From Thermodesulfovibrionia bacterium (GTDB lineage Bacteria > Nitrospirota > Thermodesulfovibrionia > UBA6902): 56,147 bases of DNA. The position numbers and the translations under genes were made by a program. Positions within the stretch are counted from its first letter, which is position 1. Each line of letters starts with the position of its first letter. The notes under the pieces are model-generated. The model worked only from the letters and a program-made list of their open reading frames with translations, was not told the origin of the DNA and made no database searches. Location: positions 1 through 56,147 of the forward strand of contig JAGVGM010000236.1 of assembly GCA_020057065.1 (NCBI GenBank). The letters run 5' to 3'. Of the stretch, positions 32,404-40,494 are shown piece after piece.

Positions 32404-32877
32404 ATGACAACTAACGTTAATGATGAATTTCAGCAGAATCTATTTGATACCGGATATGCCGAAATGTTTTGCGATGGGGCATCGAGCGGAAACCCGGGCC
32501 CTTCCGGAATAGGTGTTGTTATCAATCTTGACGATGAAGAGTTCCGGAGACTTGGCAAGAACAGAAGCTACAGTATCTCAGAATATATCGGGGTAGCTAC
32601 CAATAATGTAGCTGAATATTCGGCGCTTTTAACGGGTCTTGAAAAATTAAAATCATTAGGGATAAAAAAGACCAGAGTTTTTGTTGATTCCGAATTATTA
32701 GCAAGACAGATAAACGGGATTTACAGGGTTAAACATCCTAACTTAATACCCCTTTGGACAAAGACGATGAATATTTTGAAAAGTTTTTCTCATTTTACCG
32801 TGACACATATCCCAAGAGAGATGAACAAAGAGGCAGATTCTCTTGCAAGACGTGCCGTTATCCAAAAAAAAAGGTAA
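32404..32877 (+). CDS. Ribonuclease HI family protein
   Basis: A 157-residue RNase H fold. The four catalytic acids are present: D24 (FCDGASSGNPG), E71 (NNVAEYSAL), D95 (VFVDSELL) and D145 (NKEADSLA). It lacks the basic handle of Escherichia coli RNase HI, like the type found in many bacteria next to zinc-ribbon proteins. It should cut RNA in RNA-DNA hybrids. About 20 N-terminal residues precede the first strand. Confidence 0.92.
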   Translation: MTTNVNDEFQQNLFDTGYAEMFCDGASSGNPGPSGIGVVINLDDEEFRRLGKNRSYSISEYIGVATNNVAEYSALLTGLEKLKSLGIKKTRVFVDSELLARQINGIYRVKHPNLIPLWTKTMNILKSFSHFTVTHIPREMNKEADSLARRAVIQKKR

Positions 32878-32910
32878 ATTAATATTTTTTCTGGTCAAGT
32901 CATTTTTTAC

Positions 32911-32940
32911 TGGACAGAAGGCTATTTAACCTGTTATAAT
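32911..32940 (+). promoter_or_regulatory. Promoter upstream of the candidate small RNA
   Basis: TGGACA (32911-32916) and a perfect TATAAT (32935-32940) are spaced 18 bp. There is no gene between it and the strong terminator at 33161-33193, so it most likely drives a short RNA. Confidence 0.55.
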
Positions 32941-32946
32941 CTATCT

Positions 32947-33193
32947 ATCATTCCTTGAAAGTCTATAAGTCAGATGTACTATTGACTACATAGATTTACT
33001 TGCAATGCCTCTTTAAGTTTAGACTGTAATGTGTTGAATTATAAGGTTATTTATCTTAAGTTTGAAAAGGAAAGAAAATAAGTCAAACAAATAAACATAT
33101 AGCTAATTGCAGCGGCGGCGGTTGAATCCCCCTAATAATTAATCAGGCGTTAGCCTGACAAAAAAGGCGGTATATTGACTCCGCCTTTTTTTT
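32947..33193 (+). ncRNA. Candidate structured small RNA, about 245 nt
   Basis: The interval lies between a near-consensus promoter and an intrinsic terminator, with no convincing ORF. Near its 5' end a strong stem forms: AAGTCTAT (32959-32966) with ATAGATTT (32990-32997) outside, and AGTCA (32968-32972) with TGACT (32983-32987) inside. Near the 3' end CAGGC/GCCTG (33144-33157) forms a tetraloop hairpin just before the terminator. A G-rich stretch GCAGCGGCGGCGG sits around 33109-33121. I cannot match it to 6S, tmRNA, RNase P or a riboswitch class by eye. Confidence 0.45.
33161..33193 (+). terminator. Intrinsic terminator
   Basis: AAAAAGGCGG (33161-33170) and CCGCCTTTTT (33181-33190) pair perfectly over a 10-nt loop, followed by more T's. 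It ends the candidate small RNA before dedA. Confidence 0.85.
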
Positions 33194-33258
33194 GTTTAAA
33201 TTACTTTACAATTTAGATCTACTGTAAATTTATACTGTTAAAATAAGAGGTTAACTTT

Positions 33259-33879
33259 ATGCATGAACTGATCAATTGGCTTGTTAATACAATCGGCGCC
33301 CTCGGCTATCCGGGTATCTTTCTGCTTATGGCTATGGAAAGTTCGGTGATCCCGGTCCCGAGCGAACTGGTGATACCGCCGGCAGGGTATCTTGCCCAAC
33401 AAGGCAAAATGCACATATGGATCGCCATTTTCTGGGGAACTGCAGGGAGCCTCGTGGGCGCTTACACTAACTATTTTGCCGCCCGCTATCTCGGCAGGCC
33501 TCTTTTGCTTAAGTACGGCAAGTACGTATGGATAACAGAAGAAAAGTTTGCCCGGGTTGAAAAATTTTTCCATGCTCATGGCGAGATATCTACTTTCATC
33601 GGAAGATTACTTCCTGTGGTTAGACACCTGATTTCACTCCCGGCAGGACTTGCCGGTATGAACCATTTCAAGTTCTCTCTTTATACCCTGATGGGAGCAG
33701 GCATCTGGGTGACTATCCTCACCTACATCGGTTACTTCATTGGCGAAAACCAGGAACTTATCATGAGATATTCCCACCAGGCGCTTATAGGAGTGGTGCT
33801 TGTCAGCAGCATGATCGTTTACTTCTACATTCGGATACATAAAAAGAAAAGGCAAGCTGCTACAATTACCAGAGATTAA
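33259..33879 (+). CDS. DedA-family membrane protein
   Basis: A 206-residue integral membrane protein. ESSVIPVPSELVIPPAGYLA (re-entrant loop with conserved acidic residue) and FIGRLLPVVRHLISLPAGLAG match the DedA/VTT family, which moves undecaprenyl phosphate or phospholipid head groups across the inner membrane. Four to five hydrophobic helices are visible, with a basic C-terminal tail. AGAGGT precedes the ATG. Stand-alone transcript after a terminator. Confidence 0.92.
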   Translation: MHELINWLVNTIGALGYPGIFLLMAMESSVIPVPSELVIPPAGYLAQQGKMHIWIAIFWGTAGSLVGAYTNYFAARYLGRPLLLKYGKYVWITEEKFARVEKFFHAHGEISTFIGRLLPVVRHLISLPAGLAGMNHFKFSLYTLMGAGIWVTILTYIGYFIGENQELIMRYSHQALIGVVLVSSMIVYFYIRIHKKKRQAATITRD

Positions 33880-34040
33880 AAGGGGTGCTGGCTTAATCCC
33901 GTACTACATCATAGCAAAGAAATTCGGTAAGTTACCCCTACCCATAATTATCGTGTCTCAGTTAACCACTGTTGTTTTCCTTAAAAAGCTCAAGTTATGT
34001 ATAATATAAATTCTTCAAACTATAAAAAGGAGATTTATAT

Positions 34041-34991
34041 ATGTACAGACCGGAGATCAAAGTGATAGACTGTTCCGTCCGTGATGGCGGTTTAATGAAC
34101 AAATGGCAGTTTGACGACTCTTTTGTCCGTAAAGTTTATACGGCTTGTACGGAGGCTGGCGTTGATTATATGGAGATCGGTTATCTAAGTTCAGAGTCCG
34201 CTTTTTCAAGGAATGAGGTCGGGCCGTGGAAATTTTGTGCTGAAGCGGACATTCAGCGCATTATTGGAAATAGTGAAAAGAAGATCAAGCTTTCTGCAAT
34301 GGCAGATATAGGGCGGATCGATTATAAGGATATACCGCACAAATCCGAGAGCTCCCTGGATATGATAAGGGTTGCGTGTTATGCCCATCAGACCGATGCC
34401 GCGATCGACCTCGCACATCATTGTATTGAAAAAGGTTATGAGACAACCATTAATATTATGGCTGTTTCAACAGTGGGGTTACGCGAACTGGATGAGGCGC
34501 TTGACGATCTATCTAAATGCAGGGTGCCGGTAATTTATGTGGTTGATAGCTTCGGCTCTTTTTATTCCGAGGATATTGAGCTGCTCGCAAAAAAATACAT
34601 GGAGCGTCTTCCCGGCAAGACCATCGGGATTCATTGCCACAACAATCAGCAACTGGCCTTTGCAAACACCATATCCGCTATTATTTGCGGCATCAATTAT
34701 CTCGATGCCAGTTTATATGGCATTGGACGCGGAGCCGGTAACTGCCCACTGGAACTTCTTATCGCGTTCCTGAAGAATCCCAAGTTTAAAGTACGTCCGC
34801 TTATCGATGCCATAGAGGCTGAGATACTTCCATGGACAGAAAAGATCGATTGGGGATACTATATCCCTTACATGATCACAGGCGTCCTGAACCAGCATCC
34901 GCGTACTGCAATGGCGCATATGGAGTCTGACAAAAAGAATAAAGTCACACAATTCTTTGATCAGATGACAAATGCCACAGAGCTGGGCTGA
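34041..34991 (+). CDS. DRE-TIM metallolyase / aldolase-like enzyme (4-hydroxy-2-oxovalerate aldolase type)
   Basis: A 316-residue TIM barrel. IDCSVRDGGLMNKW carries the conserved R-D-G with the metal aspartate, YMEIGYL follows, and GIHCHNNQQLAFANTIS gives the H-x-H-N metal ligands. LDASLYGIGRGAGNCPLE is the C-terminal active-site loop. These features place it in the HMG-CoA lyase-like superfamily, nearest to 4-hydroxy-2-oxovalerate aldolases. No acetaldehyde dehydrogenase is adjacent, so a catabolic meta-cleavage role is doubtful; in other genomes such stand-alone copies sit in sugar or surface polysaccharide loci. A good ribosome-binding site (AAAAGGAGA) precedes the ATG. Confidence 0.8.
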   Translation: MYRPEIKVIDCSVRDGGLMNKWQFDDSFVRKVYTACTEAGVDYMEIGYLSSESAFSRNEVGPWKFCAEADIQRIIGNSEKKIKLSAMADIGRIDYKDIPHKSESSLDMIRVACYAHQTDAAIDLAHHCIEKGYETTINIMAVSTVGLRELDEALDDLSKCRVPVIYVVDSFGSFYSEDIELLAKKYMERLPGKTIGIHCHNNQQLAFANTISAIICGINYLDASLYGIGRGAGNCPLELLIAFLKNPKFKVRPLIDAIEAEILPWTEKIDWGYYIPYMITGVLNQHPRTAMAHMESDKKNKVTQFFDQMTNATELG

Positions 34992-35043
34992 AACATATAT
35001 TAATAGTCTCAAAATAGTATTTACAAATTATTTGCAGTTGTCT

Positions 35044-35072
35044 GTCATGCCCGATTTTATCGGGCATTATGA
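35044..35072. repeat. Dispersed palindromic repeat (ATGCCCGAT/ATCGGGCAT)
   Basis: A hairpin with nine-base perfect arms in GTCATGCCCGA...TCGGGCATTATGAC, located in the gap after the aldolase-like gene. It is a member of the GTCATTCCCGC family. Confidence 0.65.
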
Positions 35073-35209
35073 CCGGGGACAGGCAGATTTAAGATCTGCA
35101 GTAAAGGAATACAGATATCAGTTACAGGTTGCTTCTGACAGCGAAATGAGCCGATATGCAAAGAAAAGACTTTCTGCTTTGCGCCATTGAAAAAACAGTT
35201 CCACGTCCT

Positions 35210-35860
35210 TTATTTTTTTTCTTTCACATAGATCTCTTCTGCGATAAGACTGTCTATGGCCAGAGTGGTCTCATCGATCTCAAGCACAAATGAAGGCCTT
35301 TTCTGTTTAAGCCTTATAATACTGCCCGGTAAAATACCCATTGATGCAAGCCTCTCGAGTCTTGAATTCTCGGAAGGCGCTATGAATACAATCCTCCCCT
35401 TCGATCCGATATCAAGCTCTTTTAACTTCATGACGAGAGGTTTCATATCCTTCTTGTATCTGGAACAGCATTCCCCGCGTGGAATAGGTTTTCCATGCGG
35501 ACATGTGGGAGGATGTCCCAGAAATGAACAGACGCTCTCAGTAACTGACGGTGAAAGAAAATGCTCTACTTCACATGCGGTCTCCTCACTCTCCTGCATC
35601 CCTACTTCCAGGACGTCATGAAAAAGTCTTTCCGCAAGCCTGTGGCGGCGGGTTAAATCCCTTGCACGCGCCTCGCCTTTTTCAGCCAACTGCACTTCAT
35701 TATCGGAGATCGCAACAAGGCCTGCCTTTTCCATTTTCAACAGGGCATCGGAAGCCCCGCTGTCGTTAATACCGCTTATCAGATCGGCATAACTCTTTAA
35801 ACCCTTCTCTCTCATGGACCAGAGAAGCTCCAATATTTCATCCTTAAGCTTATTATTCAT
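35210..35860 (-). CDS. DtxR/MntR-type metal-dependent regulator with FeoA domain
   Basis: A 216-residue regulator. An N-terminal winged helix (about 1-65) is followed by the metal-binding dimer domain, CEVEHFLSPSVTESVCSFLG with the conserved Cys/Glu/His set, then HPPTCPHGKPIPRGECC. Residues 145-216 form an SH3-like FeoA domain (GSKGRIVFIAPSENSRLERL, then ASMGILPGS). It would sense Fe(II) or Mn(II) and control metal uptake. It follows AmrS by 5 bp on the same strand, an arrangement suggesting linked expression. No obvious transporter target is in the window. Confidence 0.9.
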   Translation of the reverse strand: MNNKLKDEILELLWSMREKGLKSYADLISGINDSGASDALLKMEKAGLVAISDNEVQLAEKGEARARDLTRRHRLAERLFHDVLEVGMQESEETACEVEHFLSPSVTESVCSFLGHPPTCPHGKPIPRGECCSRYKKDMKPLVMKLKELDIGSKGRIVFIAPSENSRLERLASMGILPGSIIRLKQKRPSFVLEIDETTLAIDSLIAEEIYVKEKK

Positions 35861-35865
35861 TTTTC

Positions 35866-36876
35866 TTACCCCCAGACACCATCAATGATGGTATCACATT
35901 TATAACAGTGACCTTTTTTTATCCTGTTCTGCCTGATCCTGTACCCTGAACGCTCTATAAGAAGTTCTCCGCACTTTGGACAATACGTATTTTCTCCCCC
36001 CTCGCCAGGAACATTCCCGGTATATACATATTTAATGCCTCGTTTAATCCCGGTCTCTCTTGCCCATCTTAAAGTTTCAACCGGTGTCCTGGAAAGGTCC
36101 AGGAGTTCATATGTCGGATAAAACTGTGTTACATGCCATGGGATAGCAGGATCCACTGATAAAATAAAATCTATTATACCATTAATGATATTCTCCGAGT
36201 CATTATATCCAGGGATGATCAAAGTAGTGATCTCTATCCATACCCCGAGTTCTTTCATAAGTTTTATGGTATCCAACACAGGCTGCAATCTTGCTCCGCA
36301 TATTTTTTTGTAAAAGGCATCATCACCTTTTAAATCTATATTATTGCCGTCAAGAAAAGGAGCAATAGCCTTTGCTGCTTCAGGTCCGGTATAGCCGTTG
36401 CTGACAAAAACGTTTTTAATTCCTTTTTCTTTTGCAAGACGCGCGCAATCACAGGCAAATTCAAAAAATATTGTCGGCTCAGTATAAGTATAGGAAATGC
36501 TTCTGCACCCTGCTCTTTCAGCCGCATCAACTACAGCTTCCGGCGCAGCATTTTCACCCGGCACCTTTCCGTGATGTATTTTCGGATACTGGGATATATC
36601 ATAATTCTGGCAGTGTTTGCATTTGAAGTTACAGCCGACTGTTGAAATTGAGAAGGATGTCGATCCGGGATAAAAGTGAAACAGGGGTTTTTTTTCAATG
36701 GGGTCGATGTTCATTGACACAGGTTTCCCGTATACAAGACTGTAAAGTACCCCCTCCGTGTTTTCCCTGACACCGCAAATGCCTCTTTTCCCTTCCGATA
36801 TTAAACAATGGTGAGCGCAAAGGGAACACCTTACATCCTGTCCTTCAAGCTTCTCATAGAACATTGCTTCTTTCAT
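35866..36876 (-). CDS. amrS: AmmeMemoRadiSam system radical SAM enzyme AmrS
   Basis: A 336-residue radical SAM protein. STVGCNFKCKHCQNYD (about residues 79-94) holds the CxxxCxxC cluster motif. An N-terminal C-x2-C-x3-C-type segment (VRCSLCAHHC) and a C-terminal zinc-like pair (CPKCG, CYKCD) are typical of AmrS. The usual partners AmmeMemoRadiSam A and B are not nearby. The start is taken as ATG 36876; a TATAAT box (36888-36883 on this strand) ends 6 nt before it and there is no Shine-Dalgarno. TTG 36882 is the alternative. The biological reaction is not established in the literature I know. Confidence 0.88.
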   Translation of the reverse strand: MKEAMFYEKLEGQDVRCSLCAHHCLISEGKRGICGVRENTEGVLYSLVYGKPVSMNIDPIEKKPLFHFYPGSTSFSISTVGCNFKCKHCQNYDISQYPKIHHGKVPGENAAPEAVVDAAERAGCRSISYTYTEPTIFFEFACDCARLAKEKGIKNVFVSNGYTGPEAAKAIAPFLDGNNIDLKGDDAFYKKICGARLQPVLDTIKLMKELGVWIEITTLIIPGYNDSENIINGIIDFILSVDPAIPWHVTQFYPTYELLDLSRTPVETLRWARETGIKRGIKYVYTGNVPGEGGENTYCPKCGELLIERSGYRIRQNRIKKGHCYKCDTIIDGVWG

Positions 36877-36882
36877 AAGCAA

Positions 36883-36888
36883 ATTATA
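36883..36888 (-). promoter_or_regulatory. -10 box directly upstream of amrS
   Basis: A perfect TATAAT on the minus strand ends 6 nt before the ATG, another leaderless-type layout. Confidence 0.45.
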
Positions 36889-36928
36889 TCACAGGCTGAG
36901 CAGCAATTAGTGGTTACATTCTATAAGC

Positions 36929-36959
36929 GTCATTCCCGCATATTTTTATCGGGCATGAC
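36929..36959. repeat. Dispersed palindromic repeat (GTCATTCCCG/CGGGCATGAC)
   Basis: Ten-base arms with one mismatch surround an AT-rich loop, between the divergent amrS and winged-helix genes. Same family as 6661, 19005, 28025 and 35044. Confidence 0.65.
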
Positions 36960-37017
36960 AGACAAAGGCAGACAGTTCGCAGATATATTTTTAAGACTAT
37001 TTCCTATTGTTTCATAT

Positions 37018-37063
37018 TTGTAAACAATAGGATTATTATCAGCAACAATAAGATTGTTTACAA
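37018..37063. promoter_or_regulatory. 11-bp inverted-repeat operator candidate
   Basis: TTGTAAACAAT (37018-37028) and ATTGTTTACAA (37053-37063) are perfect complements separated by 24 bp. They lie 36 bp upstream of the -35 box of the winged-helix gene, so they could bind that regulator. Confidence 0.5.
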
Positions 37064-37098
37064 AAAGTATTTTTTTGTTTCTAAATTGCATTTTTTAC

Positions 37099-37127
37099 TT
37101 GACAAGATTATTTTTTTCGTATAAATT
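37099..37127 (+). promoter_or_regulatory. Sigma-70 promoter of the winged-helix gene
   Basis: TTGACA (37099-37104), 17 bp, TAAATT (37122-37127). The predicted start of transcription is about 5 nt before the ATG at 37139, and no Shine-Dalgarno is present. Confidence 0.65.
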
Positions 37128-37138
37128 AAATACAAGAT

Positions 37139-37684
37139 ATGTTAGAAAAACTTTTTACATCGGGAATCAGAGCTGACATCATGTCACTTTTATTCAACAA
37201 TCCTGAAGAAAAGTTTTATATGAGAGAGATTGCAAGGTTAACAAACAAGAATGCTTCCGGAATAAAAAGAGAACTCGACAAACTGGAAAAGATGGATCTT
37301 GTAACAAGTGAACGGGAAGGCAATCTCAAATATTTTAAAGCCAACAAGCACTCTTCCCTCTTCCCCGAATTAAAAGGTCTGATCGCAAAATCCCTGGGAC
37401 TTCCCGGCGCACTCAAATCTGTTCTCAGAGCTACAGATACAAAAACCGCTTTCATATTCGGACCGTATGTAGATGATACAAATCTCCCTTCATTAGATTT
37501 ATTTGTCGTATCTGATTCAAATAATATAGATAAAACACTTGGAGATATTGAAAATAGATTTGGCAGATCGCTTCGCTCTACAATAATGAGTCAGGCAGAG
37601 TATAAGACAAACAAGAAAAGCGGAGACCGCAATCTAAAAAAACTTTTAAATGCAAAAAAGATCCTGCTTTTAGGAAGACTTTAA
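37139..37684 (+). CDS. Winged-helix regulator with nucleotidyltransferase-fold C-terminal domain
   Basis: A 181-residue protein. An ArsR-like winged helix (EKFYMREIARLTNKNASGIK, then RELDKLEKMDLVTSEREGNL) fills residues 20-75. The C-terminal half (TAFIFGPYVDDTNLPSLDLF onward) has the beta-alpha layout of MNT-like nucleotidyltransferases, but the catalytic G-S...D-x-D is replaced by GPYVDD...SLDLF. It may therefore be an inactive sensor. A palindromic operator and a consensus promoter lie upstream. Autoregulation is inferred. Confidence 0.75.
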   Translation: MLEKLFTSGIRADIMSLLFNNPEEKFYMREIARLTNKNASGIKRELDKLEKMDLVTSEREGNLKYFKANKHSSLFPELKGLIAKSLGLPGALKSVLRATDTKTAFIFGPYVDDTNLPSLDLFVVSDSNNIDKTLGDIENRFGRSLRSTIMSQAEYKTNKKSGDRNLKKLLNAKKILLLGRL

Positions 37685-37723
37685 ATTTCTCCCAATAATG
37701 GGGGAAGAAAGGGGGTACAACAA

Positions 37724-37810
37724 ATGGCCGCCACAAAGAAAGCCGCTGCAAAGAAGAAAGCAACACCGAAGAAAGCTGCTACAAAAGCACCTGCAAAGAA
37801 AAAGAAATAA
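37724..37810 (+). CDS. 28-residue lysine/alanine-rich miniprotein (histone H1-like)
   Basis: The frame from ATG 37724 encodes MAATKKAAAKKKATPKKAAT followed by KAPAKKKK and a stop. The composition is almost wholly Lys, Ala, Pro and Thr, as in bacterial histone H1-like or AlgP-type tails that bind DNA. AGGGGG lies 8 nt upstream. A strong intrinsic terminator follows 25 bp after the stop. The Shine-Dalgarno, codon pattern and terminator together argue it is a real, expressed gene. It follows the winged-helix gene by 39 bp and may share its transcript. Confidence 0.65.
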   Translation: MAATKKAAAKKKATPKKAATKAPAKKKK

Positions 37811-37835
37811 CTTTTCGAAAAGTGCTTAGAGACTA

Positions 37836-37876
37836 AGCTGTCCCGTCAGTAAGATGATGGGACAGCTCTTTTTTTG
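37836..37876 (+). terminator. Intrinsic terminator
   Basis: AGCTGTCCC (37836-37844) pairs perfectly with GGGACAGCT (37859-37867), followed by CTTTTTTTG. It ends the regulator and miniprotein unit. Confidence 0.85.
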
Positions 37877-37991
37877 TTTTTAAACCCTGAACAAGCCAAT
37901 GACGCTCTTCAAATTGTCATTGATTTGTTTAAAAGTTTATTCCAGGGTAACTGACTTTGAAAACAGAAGTAAATCTTGAGAAATTCTTGGA

Positions 37992-38885
37992 TTAAATCTG
38001 TGCTGCCATACCGGCAGCAACCGGCATAGCGGCAGATTCGGAGACAAACTCCCATGAGTCCCTGCATGAAAGTATCTTCTTAAGAAGTTTTATGTGCAAA
38101 GTATGACCCGATTTATCTGCAATTATATGTCCATAGATCGGATATCCCATTAATGAAATATCACCAACGGCGTCAAGGATCTTGTGTCTTACAAATTCAT
38201 CTCTGAATCTCATCCTGTTTCCATTTAAAACTTCCTTGTCGCCAAGCACAATTGCATTATCCAGGGATCCCCCTTTTGCCAGGCCTCTGGCCCTTAACAT
38301 CTCAACATCCCTTAAGAACCCGAAGGTCCTTGCCGGCGCAAGCTCCGTTGCAAACCTCATTGTTGATATATCAACTCCGAGCTTTTGTTCTCCAAAAGCA
38401 GGATGCGTATAAAAAAGACGGTATGTTATTCTTTTGCCTTCATAAGGAGTAACTGCTATCTGACTCTGTCCTTCTGTAACCACTATCGGCTCCAGTATCC
38501 TTAAAAAAGATTTGGTCTTTGCCTGTTTTGCTACTCCGGTCTCCAAAAGTTTTTTTACAAAAGGCAACGCGCTGCCATCCATTATCGGCACTTCAGGCCC
38601 GTCTATTTCAACATAAACATTATCAATATCAAGACCTGAAAAAGCAGCTAACAGATGTTCGACCGTTCCAACCCTGACTCCATCGTATGCAAGAGTGGTA
38701 GCAAAGGCCGTATCAACAACAGAAGACACTCCTGCCTTGATTCTGATATGACCCTTATCAGTCCTGATAAATATTATGCCGGTATCACGTGGAGCCGGCC
38801 TGAGCCTCATATTAATATCGCTTCCTGTATGAAGCCCCTTGCCTGTTATATAAATTTCTTTACTGATTGTGTTCTGTAATCTCAT
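37992..38885 (-). CDS. lpxC: UDP-3-O-acyl-N-acetylglucosamine deacetylase LpxC
   Basis: A 297-residue zinc deacetylase, the committed step of lipid A synthesis. Zinc ligands H77 (VEHLLAA), H234 and D238 (HKILDAVGD) are present, and LQNTISKEIYITGKGLHTG is the normal opening. It shows that the cell makes lipid A and has an outer membrane. It is not in the common fabZ/lpxA or ftsZ context here. No strong ribosome-binding site precedes the ATG. Confidence 0.97.
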   Translation of the reverse strand: MRLQNTISKEIYITGKGLHTGSDINMRLRPAPRDTGIIFIRTDKGHIRIKAGVSSVVDTAFATTLAYDGVRVGTVEHLLAAFSGLDIDNVYVEIDGPEVPIMDGSALPFVKKLLETGVAKQAKTKSFLRILEPIVVTEGQSQIAVTPYEGKRITYRLFYTHPAFGEQKLGVDISTMRFATELAPARTFGFLRDVEMLRARGLAKGGSLDNAIVLGDKEVLNGNRMRFRDEFVRHKILDAVGDISLMGYPIYGHIIADKSGHTLHIKLLKKILSCRDSWEFVSESAAMPVAAGMAAQI

Positions 38886-39090
38886 TTTAATTTTAATAAA
38901 AAGTCTATATTATTCTTTACTTGAAAGTTGCAATAAATAATTCCTTAACTTTGCCTTGTACCCTTAAATTGGCACAAATCGAATTAATATAAGCAAATTA
39001 GATACCAAATGAAATTTGTTGTAAAAACAAGGAGATTTCGTTTAGGACTGTATCATAATTACATCTATTGTGTTTATATTATGCACAATA

Positions 39091-40482
39091 TTAGACTTCC
39101 CCGCCAACGACCATCTCTGGGATTCTTACCGTAGGCATTGCATCAGAAATCGGCACTCCCTGCGCATCTTTACCGCAGGTGCCTATGGAAAAACCCAGGT
39201 CCTTGCCCACCATATCAATTGAATTAAGAACCTCCGGACCGTTTCCAATCAGTGTTGCTCCCCTAACCGGTTCGCCTGCCAGACCTTTCTCAATAAGATA
39301 GCCCTCGGAGACTTCAAAAACAAATTCTCCGGTAACAGTGTTTACCTGACCCCCGCCCATCTTTTTGACAAAAAAACCTTTATCAACCGATCTGACTATT
39401 TTTTCAGGGTCTCCTTCGCCTGGCGCAATAAAAGTATTGCTCATTCTCGGTATAGGTCTGTCTTTATAGGACTGCCTTCTGCCATTCCCTGTAGAAGATA
39501 TCCCTTCCTTCATTGCTGTTATTCTGTCATGCATGTAACCCTTCAGAATACCCTTCTCCACCAGAACAGTCCTTTGAGAAACAACTCCTTCATCATCAAA
39601 TCTGAAAGAACCTCTTTTATTGGGTATCGTTGCATCATCAATAATGGTTATAAGAGGTGAGGCGATTTGCTGCCCTATCCTGTTTGTATATACTGATAGT
39701 CCCTGCTGTGCAAGGTCCGCCTCTAACCCATGTCCGATAGCTTCATGTATCATTGTGCCGCCGGCATCGGCAGAGATTATAACCGGCATTCTCCCTCCGG
39801 GAGCTTTCCTGGCGCTTAACATCTTTACCGCCTTTTGAGCAGCTTTAACGGCTATCTCCTCAAAAGGATTCTCATCGAAAATCTCAAATCCTGCAAGCCC
39901 CCCAACAGGCTCGTATCCGGTTTGGAGGGTCTCGCCGTCTGAAGCAATGACCTGAATAAGCGCAAGTGTATAAATGCGTTCGTCTTCCGCTAGGGTTCCA
40001 TCCGATGCTGCAATACAAATATTCAGAACAGAATCCCTGTAAATTACCGACACCTGCCTTATCTTGGGACTGATACCTTTTGCAGCCTTATTTGCATTTT
40101 CAACAAGGAGTATTTTTTTCTCTATCGCAACATCATGAGGATATTGCTTTATTTTAAAATCTACTGACGGCCTGACCGTTCTCAGATCAAACACTGTTTC
40201 TCCCCCCCTGTTATCCCTGACCGCGCTGCTGACAGCGTCGGCAATATTAAATAAAGAGGCTTCAGAAAAATCATTGCTGTACGCATATGCTGATTTGCCG
40301 CCAAAGACAACCCTTACACCAATACCTGAATCAATGCCGGAGACGATTTTCTCTATCTTATCATCTTCAAGTTGTATTGAAAGCGGTCTGTCATGTGCTA
40401 TATATATATCAGCATAATCACCTCCTTTTGAGAGCGCCTTTTTGAGAATCTTAGATAAAAGCTCTTCGGGAATTTTAATCAT
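39091..40482 (-). CDS. tldD: Metalloprotease TldD
   Basis: A 463-residue TldD. The family's zinc motif HEAIGH is at 246-251, within GGTMIHEAIGHGLEADL. IDSGIGVRVVFGGKSAYA near the N-terminus and RMSNTFIAPGEGDPEKI in the C-terminal half are conserved. TldD acts with TldE/PmbA to degrade peptides, for example in microcin maturation; a tldE gene is not adjacent here. A TATAAA box ends 5 nt before the ATG with no Shine-Dalgarno. Confidence 0.93.
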   Translation of the reverse strand: MIKIPEELLSKILKKALSKGGDYADIYIAHDRPLSIQLEDDKIEKIVSGIDSGIGVRVVFGGKSAYAYSNDFSEASLFNIADAVSSAVRDNRGGETVFDLRTVRPSVDFKIKQYPHDVAIEKKILLVENANKAAKGISPKIRQVSVIYRDSVLNICIAASDGTLAEDERIYTLALIQVIASDGETLQTGYEPVGGLAGFEIFDENPFEEIAVKAAQKAVKMLSARKAPGGRMPVIISADAGGTMIHEAIGHGLEADLAQQGLSVYTNRIGQQIASPLITIIDDATIPNKRGSFRFDDEGVVSQRTVLVEKGILKGYMHDRITAMKEGISSTGNGRRQSYKDRPIPRMSNTFIAPGEGDPEKIVRSVDKGFFVKKMGGGQVNTVTGEFVFEVSEGYLIEKGLAGEPVRGATLIGNGPEVLNSIDMVGKDLGFSIGTCGKDAQGVPISDAMPTVRIPEMVVGGEV

Positions 40483-40487
40483 AGTTT

Positions 40488-40493
40488 TTTATA
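40488..40493 (-). promoter_or_regulatory. -10-like box directly upstream of tldD
   Basis: TATAAA on the minus strand lies 5 nt before the ATG at 40482. Confidence 0.35.
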
Positions 40494-40494
40494 G

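Noticed and set aside
32947-33193. 6S RNA, tmRNA or c-di-GMP riboswitch
   Set aside because: No long central-bubble rod, no tag ORF or tRNA-like ends, and no match to the GEMM core. Left as an unassigned RNA candidate.
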